The notes under the pieces were generated by a model that worked only from the letters and a program-made list of their open reading frames with translations, was not told where the DNA came from and made no database searches. DNA of 64,000 bases from Annona cherimola (Eukaryota > Streptophyta > Magnoliopsida > Magnoliales > Annonaceae): the NCBI GenBank assembly GCA_030490835.1, contig CM059972.1, positions 86,537,137 to 86,601,136 on the forward strand, in the 5' to 3' direction. This document shows positions 1 to 11,434 of this stretch, in pieces. Position numbers and translations under genes: made by a program. Every line of letters begins with the position of its first letter. Positions within the stretch are counted from its first letter, which is position 1.

Positions 1-1282
1 CGCCATATGTGGATTCCTGCTTATACAAAGAAGATATTCTCGGCCGGGATGAGAACTACCCAGCGTAGTGAGAGTATAAATGCTTTTTTCGATGGCTTTG
101 TTTCGAGAAATTCAAATTTAATTGATTTTTCAAATGGCTATGATAAAGCACTTTCGCGAAGACGTGAGGCTGAAGCAGATGCTGATTTCAAGACCTTCTA
201 TGCTATTCCTGAGTTGAAAACTAAATGCAGTATTGAAGGTCATATGGCAAAGGCGTATACTCGGAATATCTTCTTAGAGGCTCAAACGGAAGTGGTTGAA
301 TGTATGTGCTATGTCGCAGAGAAAATTGCTAATGAGGGACCAATGCAACAGTGGAAAGTCTTCTTGCTAGACGGAGAAGATGAGAACAAGCTGAAAATCT
401 TAACATGGGATACGGAGCAGATGGTGGCAAAATGCCCCTGTTTGAAATTTGAGTCATCTGGTATTGTATGCAAGCATATTATCACATTGTTACGATTTGT
501 AAAAATGAAAACCATTCCTCCATTTCATGTTCTACCTAGATGGACACAAGATGCTAAATCTCAGTTTAAATTTTCAGTCACAACGAGTGACAAGGGAGCC
601 ACACAATCCATGGCTATTCGTAGTCATACTTTAACGAAATGGTGGTATCATATAAGAAGTGAGGCCTTACACAACCCGGATGCCTATGAAATTGTTAAAG
701 ATCATATTGAAAAGTTGACTACTGCATTGGCGGCATTGTCTAGGCCTCCATGTGCAGAGACAGCCGATACGAATAAAACTGCTACAAATCAAAATCCTAC
801 CGGGGTGTCAAGTGATAACTTCAATCTTATGAGCGTAGGACTGAATGCGGATTTGAGCAATGTTCCAGGTGGTTCTTGTAAAACAATAGCTGATCAAAGT
901 TCTCAAGCTTGTGCCATCTTCCCTGCTCATGTTTCAGTAACGAAAGGAAGGTCTTCAAAACGCATGAAAGGACCTTTAGAACAGCCACGAGGTGGAGCAA
1001 GATTTTGTCGTGGTTGTAAAAAATTTGTTGTCGGTCATGACAAACGGAATTGCCCCGCTTTCAAGGTCCCAAGCTCAAATGATGTATCCACTTCGATAGA
1101 TGATGATCCTTACACTTCTATGGGTCGAGGTCGAGGTGGAGGTCGTGGTATCTTCAATATCTTTATCTTTATCATACATAGTACATTTTGTCTTCATCCA
1201 CAATTTTAGTTGAATTATATTTTATTTGAATTTTATGCTTACCATCGTTTACTTATCTTGTTCAACAGGTGGGCACAAGTGA
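1..1282 (+). CDS. FAR1/FHY3-related protein, 3' part (cut by window edge)
   Basis: The reading frame is open from base 1, so the 5' part lies outside. The visible protein begins inside the MULE-transposase-like region (AGMRTTQRSESINAFF, typical of FAR1-RELATED SEQUENCE proteins). It continues with a SWIM zinc finger, C143-x-C145-x9-C155-x-H157 counted from the Met at base 7. Near the end there is a CCHC knuckle (C334, C337, H344, C349) and a Gly-Arg-rich tail. FAR1-family proteins are transposase-derived, DNA-binding transcription factors in the nucleus. The unspliced frame stops at 1209 in a non-FAR1-like tail. I infer instead an intron 1148-1268 (GT...CAACAG) giving a final Gly-Gly-His-Lys and a TGA at 1280-1282. 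Whether this is a host gene or part of a live Mutator-like element cannot be told without the left flank. Confidence 0.8.
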
Positions 1283-1283
1283 A

Positions 1284-1884
1284 ATGACAACTTCAAGTGC
1301 AAGAACTAGAATTCACAGTGGCAAGAGTTTTGTCTGTTCATGTGGTTTACCAGCTGTAGTGCTAACCTCTCATACGACACTAAATCCGGGTCGGCGGTTC
1401 CTTCGATGCCCACAATTTCGTGTGAGTTCTCTGTGGTTTGAACTCGCATTTTAGAATTATATTGCATACCGCAACAGTTTTTTTTATAGTTTTATCCCTT
1501 TTGCAGGATACATCGCTTGCATGTAAGTTTTTTAGATGGGTTGATGACTGTCATTCATCAAAAAGCGAGGTTCTTTCAACATCTGATCTTGAAGCTGATA
1601 GCCGCTCCCAATTCCAATCCCCAGTCACAGCAATCAATCACGACCAAATAGTGGTGGATATGGGAGAACTAATCCACTGTGTTGAAGATTTGAGGGAGCG
1701 GCATATGACAGACATACGTCAGTTGAAGCAAATAATAGAGACGAAAGACCTCGTCATGAGGGAGGCAAATGAAAGGAGAGACAAGAGAGAGTTGGAGCTG
1801 GCTAACAACGTGAAGAGAAATGAAATCCTATTGATTACTCTATGTGGTCTTGTTCTTGTCATTGTTATTTACCTAGCATTGTAA
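1284..1884 (+). CDS. GRF-type zinc finger protein with coiled coil and C-terminal membrane anchor
   Basis: Two exons, 1284-1421 and 1507-1884, joined by a GTGAGT donor and a TTTTGCAG acceptor, give 171 aa. The zinc finger crosses the intron: C18-x-C20-G, an N-P-G-R-R-F stretch at 34-39, C42-P, then C52-K-F-F-x-W. This is the plant zf-GRF pattern, as in the Arabidopsis At4g04775-like group. Residues about 95-150 are charged and heptad-like (coiled coil). The last ~18 residues are a hydrophobic segment with almost nothing after it, so a tail-anchored membrane protein is inferred. The ATG at 1284 is chosen because the finger begins 17 residues later, as usual in this family; a GTG at 1269 is in frame but unlikely. 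Biochemical role unknown. The start lies one base after the inferred FAR1 stop. Confidence 0.75.
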
Positions 1885-2525
1885 AACAGAAATAGAATGA
1901 GAGATCTTATGTATGGAGTATGCTGACACAAATAGTTTGGATTTGGACTTATTTAGCTTGAATCATGTAGGAATGAAATGTTATATGTTTTGCTTGAATC
2001 ATGTATGAATGAAATGTCGAATGTTATTTATATTTAATGGTTGGATGATGCCCTCTGGGTTTTCCCTTCAATAGATGGAGGTGGAGTTTTTTCACAACTG
2101 ACAAAATGTCGAATTGGGACTTTAAGCCCAATGGTACAGGTTGCTTGGATTCAAATGTAAAAGAAATTGCATGTGGTTTGTTTTAATTTGGAATGCTAAC
2201 GTTGTACAATTGATTCTTGAACTGGGTCTCGAATTGGGACTTTAAGCCCATAATTTGGAACTTGTCTATGAATTGTGCATTTTTTTGAGGTAACTGTTGG
2301 GTTTTAATCCCTTAAACTGTGTTGCTTGTAAATATTTACTTGTTTGGGTTTTCTCCGGTTTTGATTTCTCATTATGTTAAGAATGAGTTATAACTCAAAT
2401 CGTTTCATCAATATTTCACGGTTCAACAAAAGCAAGTTGAGACGGCAACCTAAAAGAGAAAAATCTCAATACTTGTCATTCTCAAAAACTGATTCAAATT
2501 CAGACGTTTGAAATTCTTAACATCT
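1885..2525. repeat. Non-coding 3' flank with a 20-bp direct repeat
   Basis: No coding signal. An identical 20-mer, GAATTGGGACTTTAAGCCCA, lies at 2111-2130 and 2231-2250. Each copy contains the palindrome TGGGACTTTAAGCCCA in imperfect form. A second pair of near-identical phrases (CTTGAATCATGTA-GAATGAAATG) sits at about 1958 and 1992. This may be the 3' UTR and flank of the GRF gene. Confidence 0.5.
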
Positions 2526-3003
2526 GATTCACATATCTGCAGGCTGAAACAATCTGAACCCCATTTCAAAATTCAGCATTTTCAATAATTTCCAGGTATT
2601 TGAAGGAATTTCGACTGCCCATTTCCAATCATTGTCAACTGCACATTTTAGATTTAAACTCATTTTAAGCAATTTCGAAACCATTTCAGCAAGTGGCAAT
2701 CATTTTCAACTTCACATTTCGGATTTAAACTCAAAATTCAATCCCAAATGATTACCAATTAAAAACTGAAACAGATTCAACAGAACCATGACATGCAGAA
2801 ACAAGATAGTGATCTCTTAGCAATGGAATAGATTTAACAACTCCCAACTCCCAACAAGCCATTCACATCTCTGCGGCCTGAAACAATCTGAAACCCACTT
2901 CAAAATTCAGCATTTTCAATAACTTCCAAGCATTTTAAGGAATTTCGAAACCATTTCAGCAAGTGCCATGGAACAGATTTAACAACTCCCAACTCCCAAC
3001 AAG
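2526..3003. repeat. Two degenerate direct copies of an ~85-bp sequence
   Basis: About 2529-2611 and 2865-2949 are two copies reading CACAT-TCTGC-G-CTGAAACAATCTGAA followed by the same AT-rich text. A second pair, GATTTAACAACTCCCAACTC followed by CCAACAAGCCAT, lies at about 2831-2861 and 2974-3006. A third pair, TTGATAGATCGCAGT, is near 3010 and 3089. No open frame. The stretch 3007-3535 holds nothing else I can support. Confidence 0.5.
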
Positions 3004-3539
3004 CCATCTTTGATAGATCGCAGTGCCATGTAATCATAGTCGTATATGATTACTGAATTCAAAAAGATAACAAACAGCAGATGCTCATTGATAGATCGCA
3101 GTTTTTGGGATCAACTTGTGCAGTACAAAATCAGATTAATGACAATCATCCAAACAAGTGGGAAACATTTGTGAGAATGATGCATTCACTAAGGAATAGG
3201 ATGGGATTTCAACTTCCCAAATCAATTACAATATCATAATCACAGCAACAACAGACTTCATGACTATTTTCCTTCAATTCATTAACTCCCTCTGAATATG
3301 CATCATGAACTATGACTATTGAATCTACTGGGGAAGAAAGAGACGCATCCGAAGCCAGCTATATCTCAATCCACTGGAGCAGCTGAATCAACATCAGCTG
3401 AACAACTGTTGGTGGAAGGTCCTGCATAGAAACTCCATACTTCGTCGGAATCAACCAAGCCTCTCATCTTGAGTCGACATGGGATTGATATTTGGCCATC
3501 CAAGCAAGCCTAGAGCAGCAGGCGAAGAGAGATCGGAGA

Positions 3540-4200
3540 TGAGAGGAGGAAAATGTCACATGCCGTCCAACAGAAAGGGAGAGCTCGGACGAGGATTTCC
3601 TTGCAGGAGCTTGGGCGGGAGCTCGGGCGAGGCGTGCTAGGCCCGTGCTGGAATGGAGGAAGAGCTCGCTCGTGCTTTCCGCGTGATGGAATGGAGGCGG
3701 ACGAGGAGCTCGGGCGAGGCAGGGAGACGGGGCGTGCTGGTTGAGGGGAGAACTCGGGCGAGGGGTTGCGGAGAGGAAAGGGAGAGCTCGGACGAGGATT
3801 TCGTTGCGGGAGCTTGGGCGAGGACGGGAGGAAGATGGGCGGGAGCTCGGGCGACGCGAGGGGGCTCAGGCGAGGCGAGGAGACGAGGCGTGCTGGAACA
3901 GGAGAGAGCAGAGGCGAAGGGGTTGCGGAGAGGAGAGACCGGAAGAGCTCGGGCAGGAATGGAGGCCGGACGGGGAGCTCGGGCGAGGCGGGGAGGCGGG
4001 GATGCTCGTGGAAAGGCTGGAGAGAGCAGAGGCGAAGTTGAGAGGAGAAATGCTCGTGGAAAGGCGCCTGGTGGAAATCCTGCAAGGCTGCTCGTCGCGG
4101 GGACCAAATTGCAAAACTTCGGTTATTCGAATCCGACGGTCGGGACGCGACGCGCGACATCGAACGGCTACAGAAGCCCGGACGCAGGAAATGGCATTTT
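3540..4200. repeat. GC-rich tandem-repeat block (GAGCTCGGGCGAGG units)
   Basis: The block is strikingly GC-rich in an AT-rich region. It is built from variants of GGAGCTCGGGCGAGGCG and of AAAGGGAGAGCTCGGACGAGG, the latter at about 3576 and 3778, so larger units recur at roughly 200 bp. Long frames on both strands are Arg/Gly/Glu- or Pro/Ser/Arg-rich, as any such repeat would give, and I do not call them genes. The right edge (4098-4215) is unique GC-rich sequence followed by an AT tract. It could be a promoter/5' region, or a terminal region of a Mutator-like element that includes the FAR1 gene; the other end is outside the window. Confidence 0.6.
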
Positions 4201-4224
4201 AGCCCGGCCGGAAAAAATCACCCT

Positions 4225-4336
4225 CCTACATGCATATATATCTATGTATACATATATATATACATATATATCTATGTATACATATATATATATCTATATA
4301 TGTATACACAGATATATATATATATATATACATATT
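4225..4336. repeat. AT microsatellite (TATATATC/TATGTATACATA units)
   Basis: Low-complexity alternating AT with repeated TATCTATGTATACATATATA, largely self-complementary and so able to form a cruciform. Confidence 0.85.
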
Positions 4337-4369
4337 GTTGGGAAAGGATGCTAACCCCATGTAAAAGGG

Positions 4370-5926
4370 GCAATTTAGATAAGGTCCTGTTGAATTGACC
4401 CGTTAAGTACTCTAAAACAAGTAAGATAAATTCCTATTTTTATATTCATAAAGTAGTTTTTAAGTAAAAAAAATATTTCATTTTATTAAGATAAAATAAG
4501 TTCCATGATTCGAATACCTAACACCAACCAGAATTACTGACATATATTTTATGATATATCTTTTACAGTGAAAGAAATAAATATATTATCTAAATGTATA
4601 GAAACTTATTCAATGTATTTGTTATTAGATAAATTTAATAAATATTTTTTAAAAATTATATTGTTATCATTTTGATTATAAGTTTTTAAGTAAGACTTAT
4701 AGAGTGTGTTTAAAAAATGATAAAACTTCTTGATGAAAAATTTTTAGTATAAAATTTTTTAAATCGAAAGAAAATGATGTGATATGATATGGATAATGTC
4801 GGGGAATTAAAAAGTAATGTTAAAATAGATAGGTCAGTTGTACGGGTAATTGTTTAGAAACGATTGAAAAATATGATAGTTATATGAGACAACGTGAAAA
4901 ATAATTAAAAATAAAATAATTATCAGGATTGAAAAGTTTCAAATTGACATTGTATACACATTGTCACACACCTAAAATAAAATTATGATATAAACATGTA
5001 AAATCAATGTAATAAATGATTTAATGCTAAATATCAATCTTTAAGTAGTATTTTAAGCATTTAAACTATCTAAAATATCATTATTATAGGGATAAATGAT
5101 TTTATAAAGTATTTTTACATTTCAATATATATGTGAATGGATCTAAGCATTTTCCTTAATTTACATATGAGTATACCCATTTCGAGCAAATGTGGCATAT
5201 GCACAATTAGATTTGTATGAAACTTGATCTCGTAACTTAAAAAATGATATTAAATACAATAAACGAATTGAATTTTTCATCAAATATCAAAATTTTAAAC
5301 TTTGAGGGAGATACATATAACCACTTAAAAATTGATTTAGAACCAAAACTGCAATTGATCGGACTTTAAATAATATGGTAAGGTAGGCTAAAAATTAAGG
5401 GGTGCAACTTTGGTAAGGTATCCATAAGTTGACTTATTGAATACCCTAAAATAAATAACGTAAGTTGTTATTTTTATATTCATAAGGCAGAGTAGGCTTT
5501 AAGTGAAAAAATATCCAGTTCAATTACGTTAGGGTAGGACCCAAGGTCTGGGCACCCACAGGAACTGACCCACATTATTAATATATGTTTCATATACAAC
5601 GAAAGATATAAATATATTCTTTAAATATAAAGAAACTTGTTTAATTTATCAATTATTTTGCAATTTTAATAAATGTATTTCAAAATTATATTACTATAAT
5701 CTTGATTTTAAGTTTTTAGGGAAGGACTAGTAATAAAATTATAGTTTTTAAATATAATATAAAAACTATTCTAAATAACTGATTTGGAACTGAAATTAAA
5801 GTCAACATGACCTTAAAAAATAGAGTAGAAGATGGCTAGAAGTGACTCGATTGAACATAAAATATGATATGAATTTTTGAGAATAGGACAACGGTAGGGT
5901 TGACTTCAAACTAAACTTTACCCGAC
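4370..5926. repeat. Cluster of MITE and dispersed-repeat fragments
   Basis: Three families are mixed here. (i) 4380-4710 and 5400-5730 are diverged direct copies of one sequence; a third copy lies inverted at about 29,800-30,230. (ii) About 4700-4970 matches the MITE at 33,570-33,850 (shared AAAATGATGTGATATGATA-like and AATAGATAGGT-AGTTGT phrases). (iii) About 4980-5345 matches the foldback family at 30,665-31,200 and 34,513-34,990. No gene is visible. Confidence 0.55.
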
Positions 5927-5990
5927 CCAAGTTACGTATACCCTTAGAATTGACTTAATCTAAAAAATAATAATAAAATATGAGTTTTGA
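5927..5990. repeat. Left copy of the 64-bp direct repeat flanking the pararetrovirus
   Basis: Bases 5927-5990 are identical to 11435-11498. The repeat begins CCAAGTTACGTATACCC and ends TATGAGTTTTGA. Viral sequence begins directly after this copy and ends just before the other. Confidence 0.85.
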
Positions 5991-7651
5991 AAACATCTTT
6001 TATATTGATAAAAAATATGCAACAAAAAATTATATTAGGAACTTCTTTCCTTCGAATGATAAAACCATTTTCAATTACAGATGAAGGAATTCAAACTAAT
6101 GAAACCATGTTCGCATTCATAAAACCTCCAGAAGCATCGCTTCTAGCCGAACTAAAGGACACTTTAAATTATAAGAAAAATTTCTTGTGTCATCTTCAAG
6201 ATCAAAATACTATAAAACATATAGAAAGAGAGATAAATGGTCCGTTAAAACCACATATTGAAGAATTCAAAAGTAAATTAGTTAAAGAAGTATGTTCAGA
6301 AGTTCCAAATGCTTTTTGGAATAGAAAACAACACATAGTAAAATTGCCTTATATAAAAGAATTTAATGAAGAGAAAATTTCAACTAAAGTTAGACCAATT
6401 CAAATGTGTAAAGACCTTCTTGATTATTGTAAAAAAGAAATAAAAGGTTTACTTGATAAAAAATTAATAAAACCAAGTAGATCTCCTTGGAGTTGTTCTG
6501 CTTTCTACGTTAATAATGCAGCTGAGTTAGAAAGAGGAACTCCTAGGCTGGTGATAAATTATCCACATGCCTTAGAAGTTTTGTCCCTGCTCGTTCAAAC
6601 TCAAGGGTTTGATATGAAGTTAGGATCAAAACCTCTATGTGTCCAGTATAGAATTTACTATAAAGCTATGAAGACCCTAGCACCTAAATCATTGGTACAA
6701 CAAGAAAGGGGTGCTACTCCATATTTTATAACAAATCCCATCCATAAAAAGATTGAACCAAAGAAAATATTATGGTCTGATATAAATCTTCCAACAGAAT
6801 GGAAAATAGAAAAGGACGAAAACTATAATATTCCTGAACAAAATTCCGAAAAAATTGAAACCATAATTGAAAATTCAGATAATATAACTTTGCTCTTTGA
6901 GCCTATACCTGCCAGACATTCAGTCTGTACGTCTAGGCCCACAACTTCAAAACTCATAGTTATAGAAAACCGAAAGTCATTATCATCAACTTCCGAGAGG
7001 TTCCCTTTGCAATTTGAAAATCATATAGCCCGTCCAGATCCAGAACCTACAGAATCAGATTTTTCGATAAATGTTATAAACTTTAAACTTGATTGTAAAA
7101 CATTATTAAAAGAATTTGAAGAAAAACATAATTATCAAAAAAGACAATGGATATCTAAAACTTATAATGAAAAGGAACAAAGCAAGTTATTTAAATCTTG
7201 GACTGCCTATTGTAAATCCATAAAAGAAAATGTTTATTTCTTTGATTGGTACAACTCCCAAATCAAAACTTCGTTAAATATGATAAACATAGATGAGCAA
7301 AACCCATCCACCTCGACATCAAATCAATCACAAGAAAATATTGTTCCAGAATACAATAAAGGACAACCTGCTAAAGAATGTGATGGTAAAATTCTCCAAC
7401 AACCTTTTAAACAATCAGTATATAAAGAAATTCCTATCTATGCTAGAGATTTATCTCAAGTTATAGAACAAGGAAATTTCACAAACTATAAACTTATACA
7501 AATAGAAAAATTATTAAAAGGTAAGTCAGTTAAAAGTATGTCATTTTATAAAAAACCTCTTGAAATAGAGTTCCAAAAATTATCATTAGACGATAAAACA
7601 GAAGGAAAAGATTTTGCTAAATTTGCTCAACAAGACAACCAAAATTGCTGA
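5991..7651 (+). pseudogene. Pararetroviral fragment: protease/RT start fused to movement-protein-like segment
   Basis: The first ~190 codons (5991-6560) duplicate the protease/RT start of the downstream copy. At 6561 the sequence leaves the RT and, across a 31-bp segment, enters unrelated viral sequence. That next part contains LCVQYRIYYK, a pattern I associate with caulimovirid movement proteins of the 30K superfamily, followed by a variable acidic/basic stretch leading towards the coat protein. The open frame runs on by chance across the junction to a stop at 7651, overlapping the next frame by 38 bp. I read that overlap as a frameshift in one polyprotein, though a true gene boundary is possible. 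There is no credible ATG of its own; the Met at 5987 lies in the flanking repeat. Confidence 0.75.
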
Positions 7652-10157
7652 TTTAAAAGAAAAAATTAAAGATTTAAAAAACAAAATTTTTTTACAAATG
7701 ATAACAGCAAACCCACAACATGATCTAAATAGAATTTTAAAAAATTATTATCGTCGTCCTTCCCCAATAGATCAACAATTTGAGGAAGAGAGAGCAGCTA
7801 CTCAAAATAGCTTTAATATGAATGCTCTCTATGAATGGAGTATCGATGGTATGTCCGAATATCAGATTTGGAATATGGCACATAGCATGGTTATGTATGC
7901 CACGATCCTCCAAGCAGCAAAAAACATTAGTAAAACTGACGCTGCTCATATTATTGCCTGGGAATTCACAGGACAGCTAAAAGCGTGGTGGGATATTCAG
8001 GTTAAATCTGAAACACAGCAAAAAATATTAAAAGATGACGACCCAGTAAACACATTAATCAGCACTATAATTTATCAATTTTTAGGAACAGTAGAAGATT
8101 ATCAATCTGTTATAAGGGAAAGACTATTAAAATTAAGATGTAAAAACATGACCAAGTATAGATGGTATAAGGATGTATACTTAACAGATTTGTTAATGTT
8201 AGAAGATGGAGATCAAGATATATAGAAAGAAAAATTTCTACAAGGTCTTCCATTAGTATTTGAATCTAAAGTTAAAACATTGATTAAACAAGAAAATGAT
8301 GGAAAGTTAAAATATAGAAATTATACATGGGGATTACTATTTACTAAAATTAAGCAAGTTGGTATAGAACTATGCAATCAAAAACACATGGATGAATCTA
8401 AGTTTTTAAGATCTCAAGATTTATCAATATTCTGCTCAAACTATGGTATAGAACAAACTCCTGTCCAAAAAATAATGAAAAAATCTAAATTTCTAAAAGC
8501 TAAAAAATATGAAAAGAAATACAAAAAACCCTTTAAAGAAAAACCCCCTAAACAATATTACACTAAAAGGAAGTTTAAAAAATATAAGTCCAAACCTTCA
8601 CCAAAAAAGAACGTAAAAGAAATCAAATGTTATAAATGCGGAAAATTTGGTCACTATGCCTTTAAGTGTTATAAGAATCAAGTTAGAGAATTGCTTGCAG
8701 ATAAAACCTTAAGTACTGAAGAAATATCTAAAAGATTAAATCAATTAGCCGTTACTTCCGAAAGTGAATCAGATGATTCATCGGAAAGTGAAAGCGAATA
8801 TGAGCTAAATGAAATCAATAATAAAGAATCAGATAATCATCATTGTCAATGTTCTTTTAGCCACCCTGACTATCAAACCTCATCTGATTCAGGATATTAC
8901 TCATTAAATATGTTAAATAATTCAAATCAAATGCTTCTTGATCTAATAAATCAAATTGAAGATCCAAATCAGAAAGTCGAATTACTAAATAAATATTTAA
9001 ATATGTCAAAACCAAATGAATCATTTGTTCTACCTGAAACCTCATCTATATTACATATTATTAAAAATCAAAGACGATATATTAAAGATATGCCTAAGCC
9101 AACCTCTACTTATGAATTATCGCAAGAAATTAAAGAAATGAAAAAGGAAATCTCAGAATTAAAAACTAGAATTCAAATATTGGAATTAAAGGAATTATCT
9201 ATAAATTTAGAACAAAAAGAAAAAGTTGAAGATGAATTTGAAGATCATTTTCGACAGATATTAAAAGAAAACAATGCTGAAACTTCAAAATTAAAAGAAA
9301 TTGATGATAATAATTCTGTATCCATAATATGCAATGAAGCACAACGGATTATATCTCAGAAATGGTATATTAAAATAAACTTAAAAATTGAAGATTTCCC
9401 AGAAGACTTCTCTGTAAGTCTCATTACTCTAGTTGATTCCGGAGCAGATTTAAATTGTATAAATGAAGGAATAATTCCCCCAAAATATTTTGAATCAACA
9501 AATTCGTCTATAGCCACTGCAGATGGAACTGATATGATGGTAAAGTATAAATTGTCCTCGACACGAATTTGTAATAAAAAATTATGCTTGAAAACATCTT
9601 TTATATTGATAAAAAATATGCAACAAAAAATTATATTAGGAACTCCTTTCCTTCAAATGATAAAACCATTTTCAGTTACAGATGAAGGAATTCAAACTAA
9701 TGAAACCATGTTCGCATTCATAAAACCTCCAGAAGCATCGCTTCTAGCCGAACTAAAGGACACTTTAAATTATAAGAAAAATTTCTTGTGTCATCTTCAA
9801 GATCAAAATACTATAAAACATATAGAAAGAGAGATAAATGGTCCGTTAAAACCACATATTGAAGAATTCAAAAGTAAATTAGTTAAAGAAGTATGTTCAG
9901 AAGTTCCAAATGCTTTTTGGAATAGAAAACAACACATAGTAAAATTGCCTTATATAAAAGAATTTAATGAAGAGAAAATTCCAACTAAAGCTAGACCAAT
10001 TCAAATGAATAAAGACCTTCTTGATTATTGTAAAAAAGAAATAAAAGGTTTACTTGATAAAAAATTAATAAAACCAAGTAGATCTCCTTGGAGTTGTTCT
10101 GCTTTCTACGTTAATAATGCAGCTGAGTTAGAAAGAGGAACTCCTAGGCTTGTGTAA
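7614..10157 (+). pseudogene. Pararetroviral coat protein, protease and RT start (degraded)
   Basis: One frame with a single in-frame TAG at 8223-8225. 7614-8225 and 8280-8600 look like a capsid N-terminal and core region (IIAWEFTGQLKAWW resembles caulimovirid/retroviral capsid). A Lys-rich stretch then leads to a CCHC knuckle (CYKCGKFGHYAFKC) at about residues 117-130 counted from 8280. An acidic Ser/Glu region and a coiled-coil-like Lys/Glu region follow. The aspartic-protease active site DSGAD is near 9435-9449. The RT N-terminal region follows. The frame ends at 10157 because one A is missing relative to the duplicate at 6550, a visible -1 frameshift. Confidence 0.8.
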
Positions 10158-11221
10158 ATTATAAACCATTAAATAAAGTCCTAGAATGGATTAGGTACCC
10201 TTTGCCTAATAAAAAAGATTTATTAAATAAAATTATAAAAGCTAAATTGTTCTCAAAGTTTGATTTAAAATCAGGATATTGGCAAGTCCAAATATCCGAA
10301 GAAGATAAATATAAAACAGCATTCAATGTCCCTTTTGGACAATATGAATGGAATGTTATGCCCTTTGGATTAAAGAACGCCCCATCAGAGTTTCAAAAAA
10401 TTATGAATGATATATTTTACAATTATAGTGATTTTATAATTGTATACATCGATGATGTCTTAATATTTTCCGATTCCATTCAGCAACACTGGAAACATTT
10501 AAAAACTTTCAAAAACATAATCTTTCAAAATGGATTAGTCTTATCTGAAAGAAAAATGAAATTATTTCAGATAGAAATAATATTTTTAGGATTTCAAATA
10601 AAAAATAAAACTATTCAACCAGTTAATAGAGCTATAGTCTTTGCTGAAAAATTTCCTGATGTTATAAAAGATAAAAAACAGTTACAAAGATTTCTTGGAT
10701 GCTTAAACTATGTCTCTGAGTTTTATGAGAAAATTGCTTTCGACGGAGCAGTTCTTCTTAAGAGACTTAGAAAAAATCCTCCTCCATGGACAGAAGAGTG
10801 TACTAAAGCAGTACAAAATATAAAAATTAAAGTAAAATATCTTCCATGTCTACATCTTGCGGATCCAAATCCTTTTAAAATAGTCGAGACAGATGCATTT
10901 GATAAAGGATATGGTGGAATATTAAAGCAAAAATCTGAACAAGGTAAAGAACTCCTAGTCCGATTTACTTCAGAACTATGGAATGAGACAAGACAAAAAT
11001 ATCCTACTATAAAACAAGAAATACTTGCTATTGTTATATGTATTCAAAAATTTCAAAGCGATTTATTAAATAAAAAATTTCTTCTAAGAGTAGATTGTAA
11101 AGCAGCTAAACATATTTTAGAAAAGGATGTTAAAAATGAAGTAGTTAAACACATGTTTGCTAGATGGTAAGCTATACTAGCTGAATTTGATTTTGATATA
11201 GAATTTATTAAAGGAAACAAT
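10155..11221 (+). pseudogene. Pararetroviral reverse transcriptase and RNase H (degraded)
   Basis: Continues the polyprotein after the frameshift. RT motifs are clear: FDLKSGYWQV, MPFGLKNAPS and the catalytic YIDD box at 10445-10456. RNase H follows with an ETDA stretch near 10,888 and a PTIKQE region near 11,000. A stop at 11168-11170 stands where relatives usually have a Gln codon. The frame then continues to about 11221, where a 31-bp segment, the inverse complement of 6561-6591, marks a breakpoint. 11253-11434 is not recognisable. Confidence 0.8.
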
Positions 11222-11434
11222 AGCAGGGACAAAACTTCTAAGGCATGTGGATCGGTTAGACTTATAAAGAAGTTTGGAAAACTGTTAAAATATATTGGGC
11301 CAGCATGTAGAGAAGTTTGAACAATTCCCAATATAGAATCAGAGAAATTTTTATGACGGTTGTATTTTAGACAAGCAAGAACAGATGTTTGAAGTCCTGT
11401 TCTTACTAAAGGTTGTATAGCGATTTGAATTAAT

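Larger units (their letters stand above)
5991..11434 (+). mobile_element. Endogenous caulimovirid (pararetrovirus) insertion, rearranged
   Basis: About 5.4 kb encodes, in order: a protease/RT-start fragment, a movement-protein-like C-terminal part, a coat protein with CCHC knuckle, protease, reverse transcriptase and RNase H. Gene order, the CCHC coat-protein knuckle and the lack of integrase indicate Caulimoviridae rather than an LTR retrotransposon; it most resembles the petuvirus/florendovirus group, but I cannot place it exactly. The frame is broken by two frameshifts (about 7,640 and 10,154) and in-frame stops at 8223 and 11168, so the copy is dead. The protease/RT piece is present twice (5991-6560 and 9590-10157) with about nine differences by eye. 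The order is thus a partial tandem or circularly permuted copy of the viral genome. Confidence 0.85.

Noticed and set aside
3510..4160. Long open frames on both strands, Pro/Ser/Arg-rich or Gly/Glu/Arg-rich
   Set aside because: They overlap in five frames and follow from the GC-rich tandem repeat; no domain or start context.
8857..9045. Minus-strand frame inside the pararetrovirus
   Set aside because: Shadow of the coat-protein coding strand.
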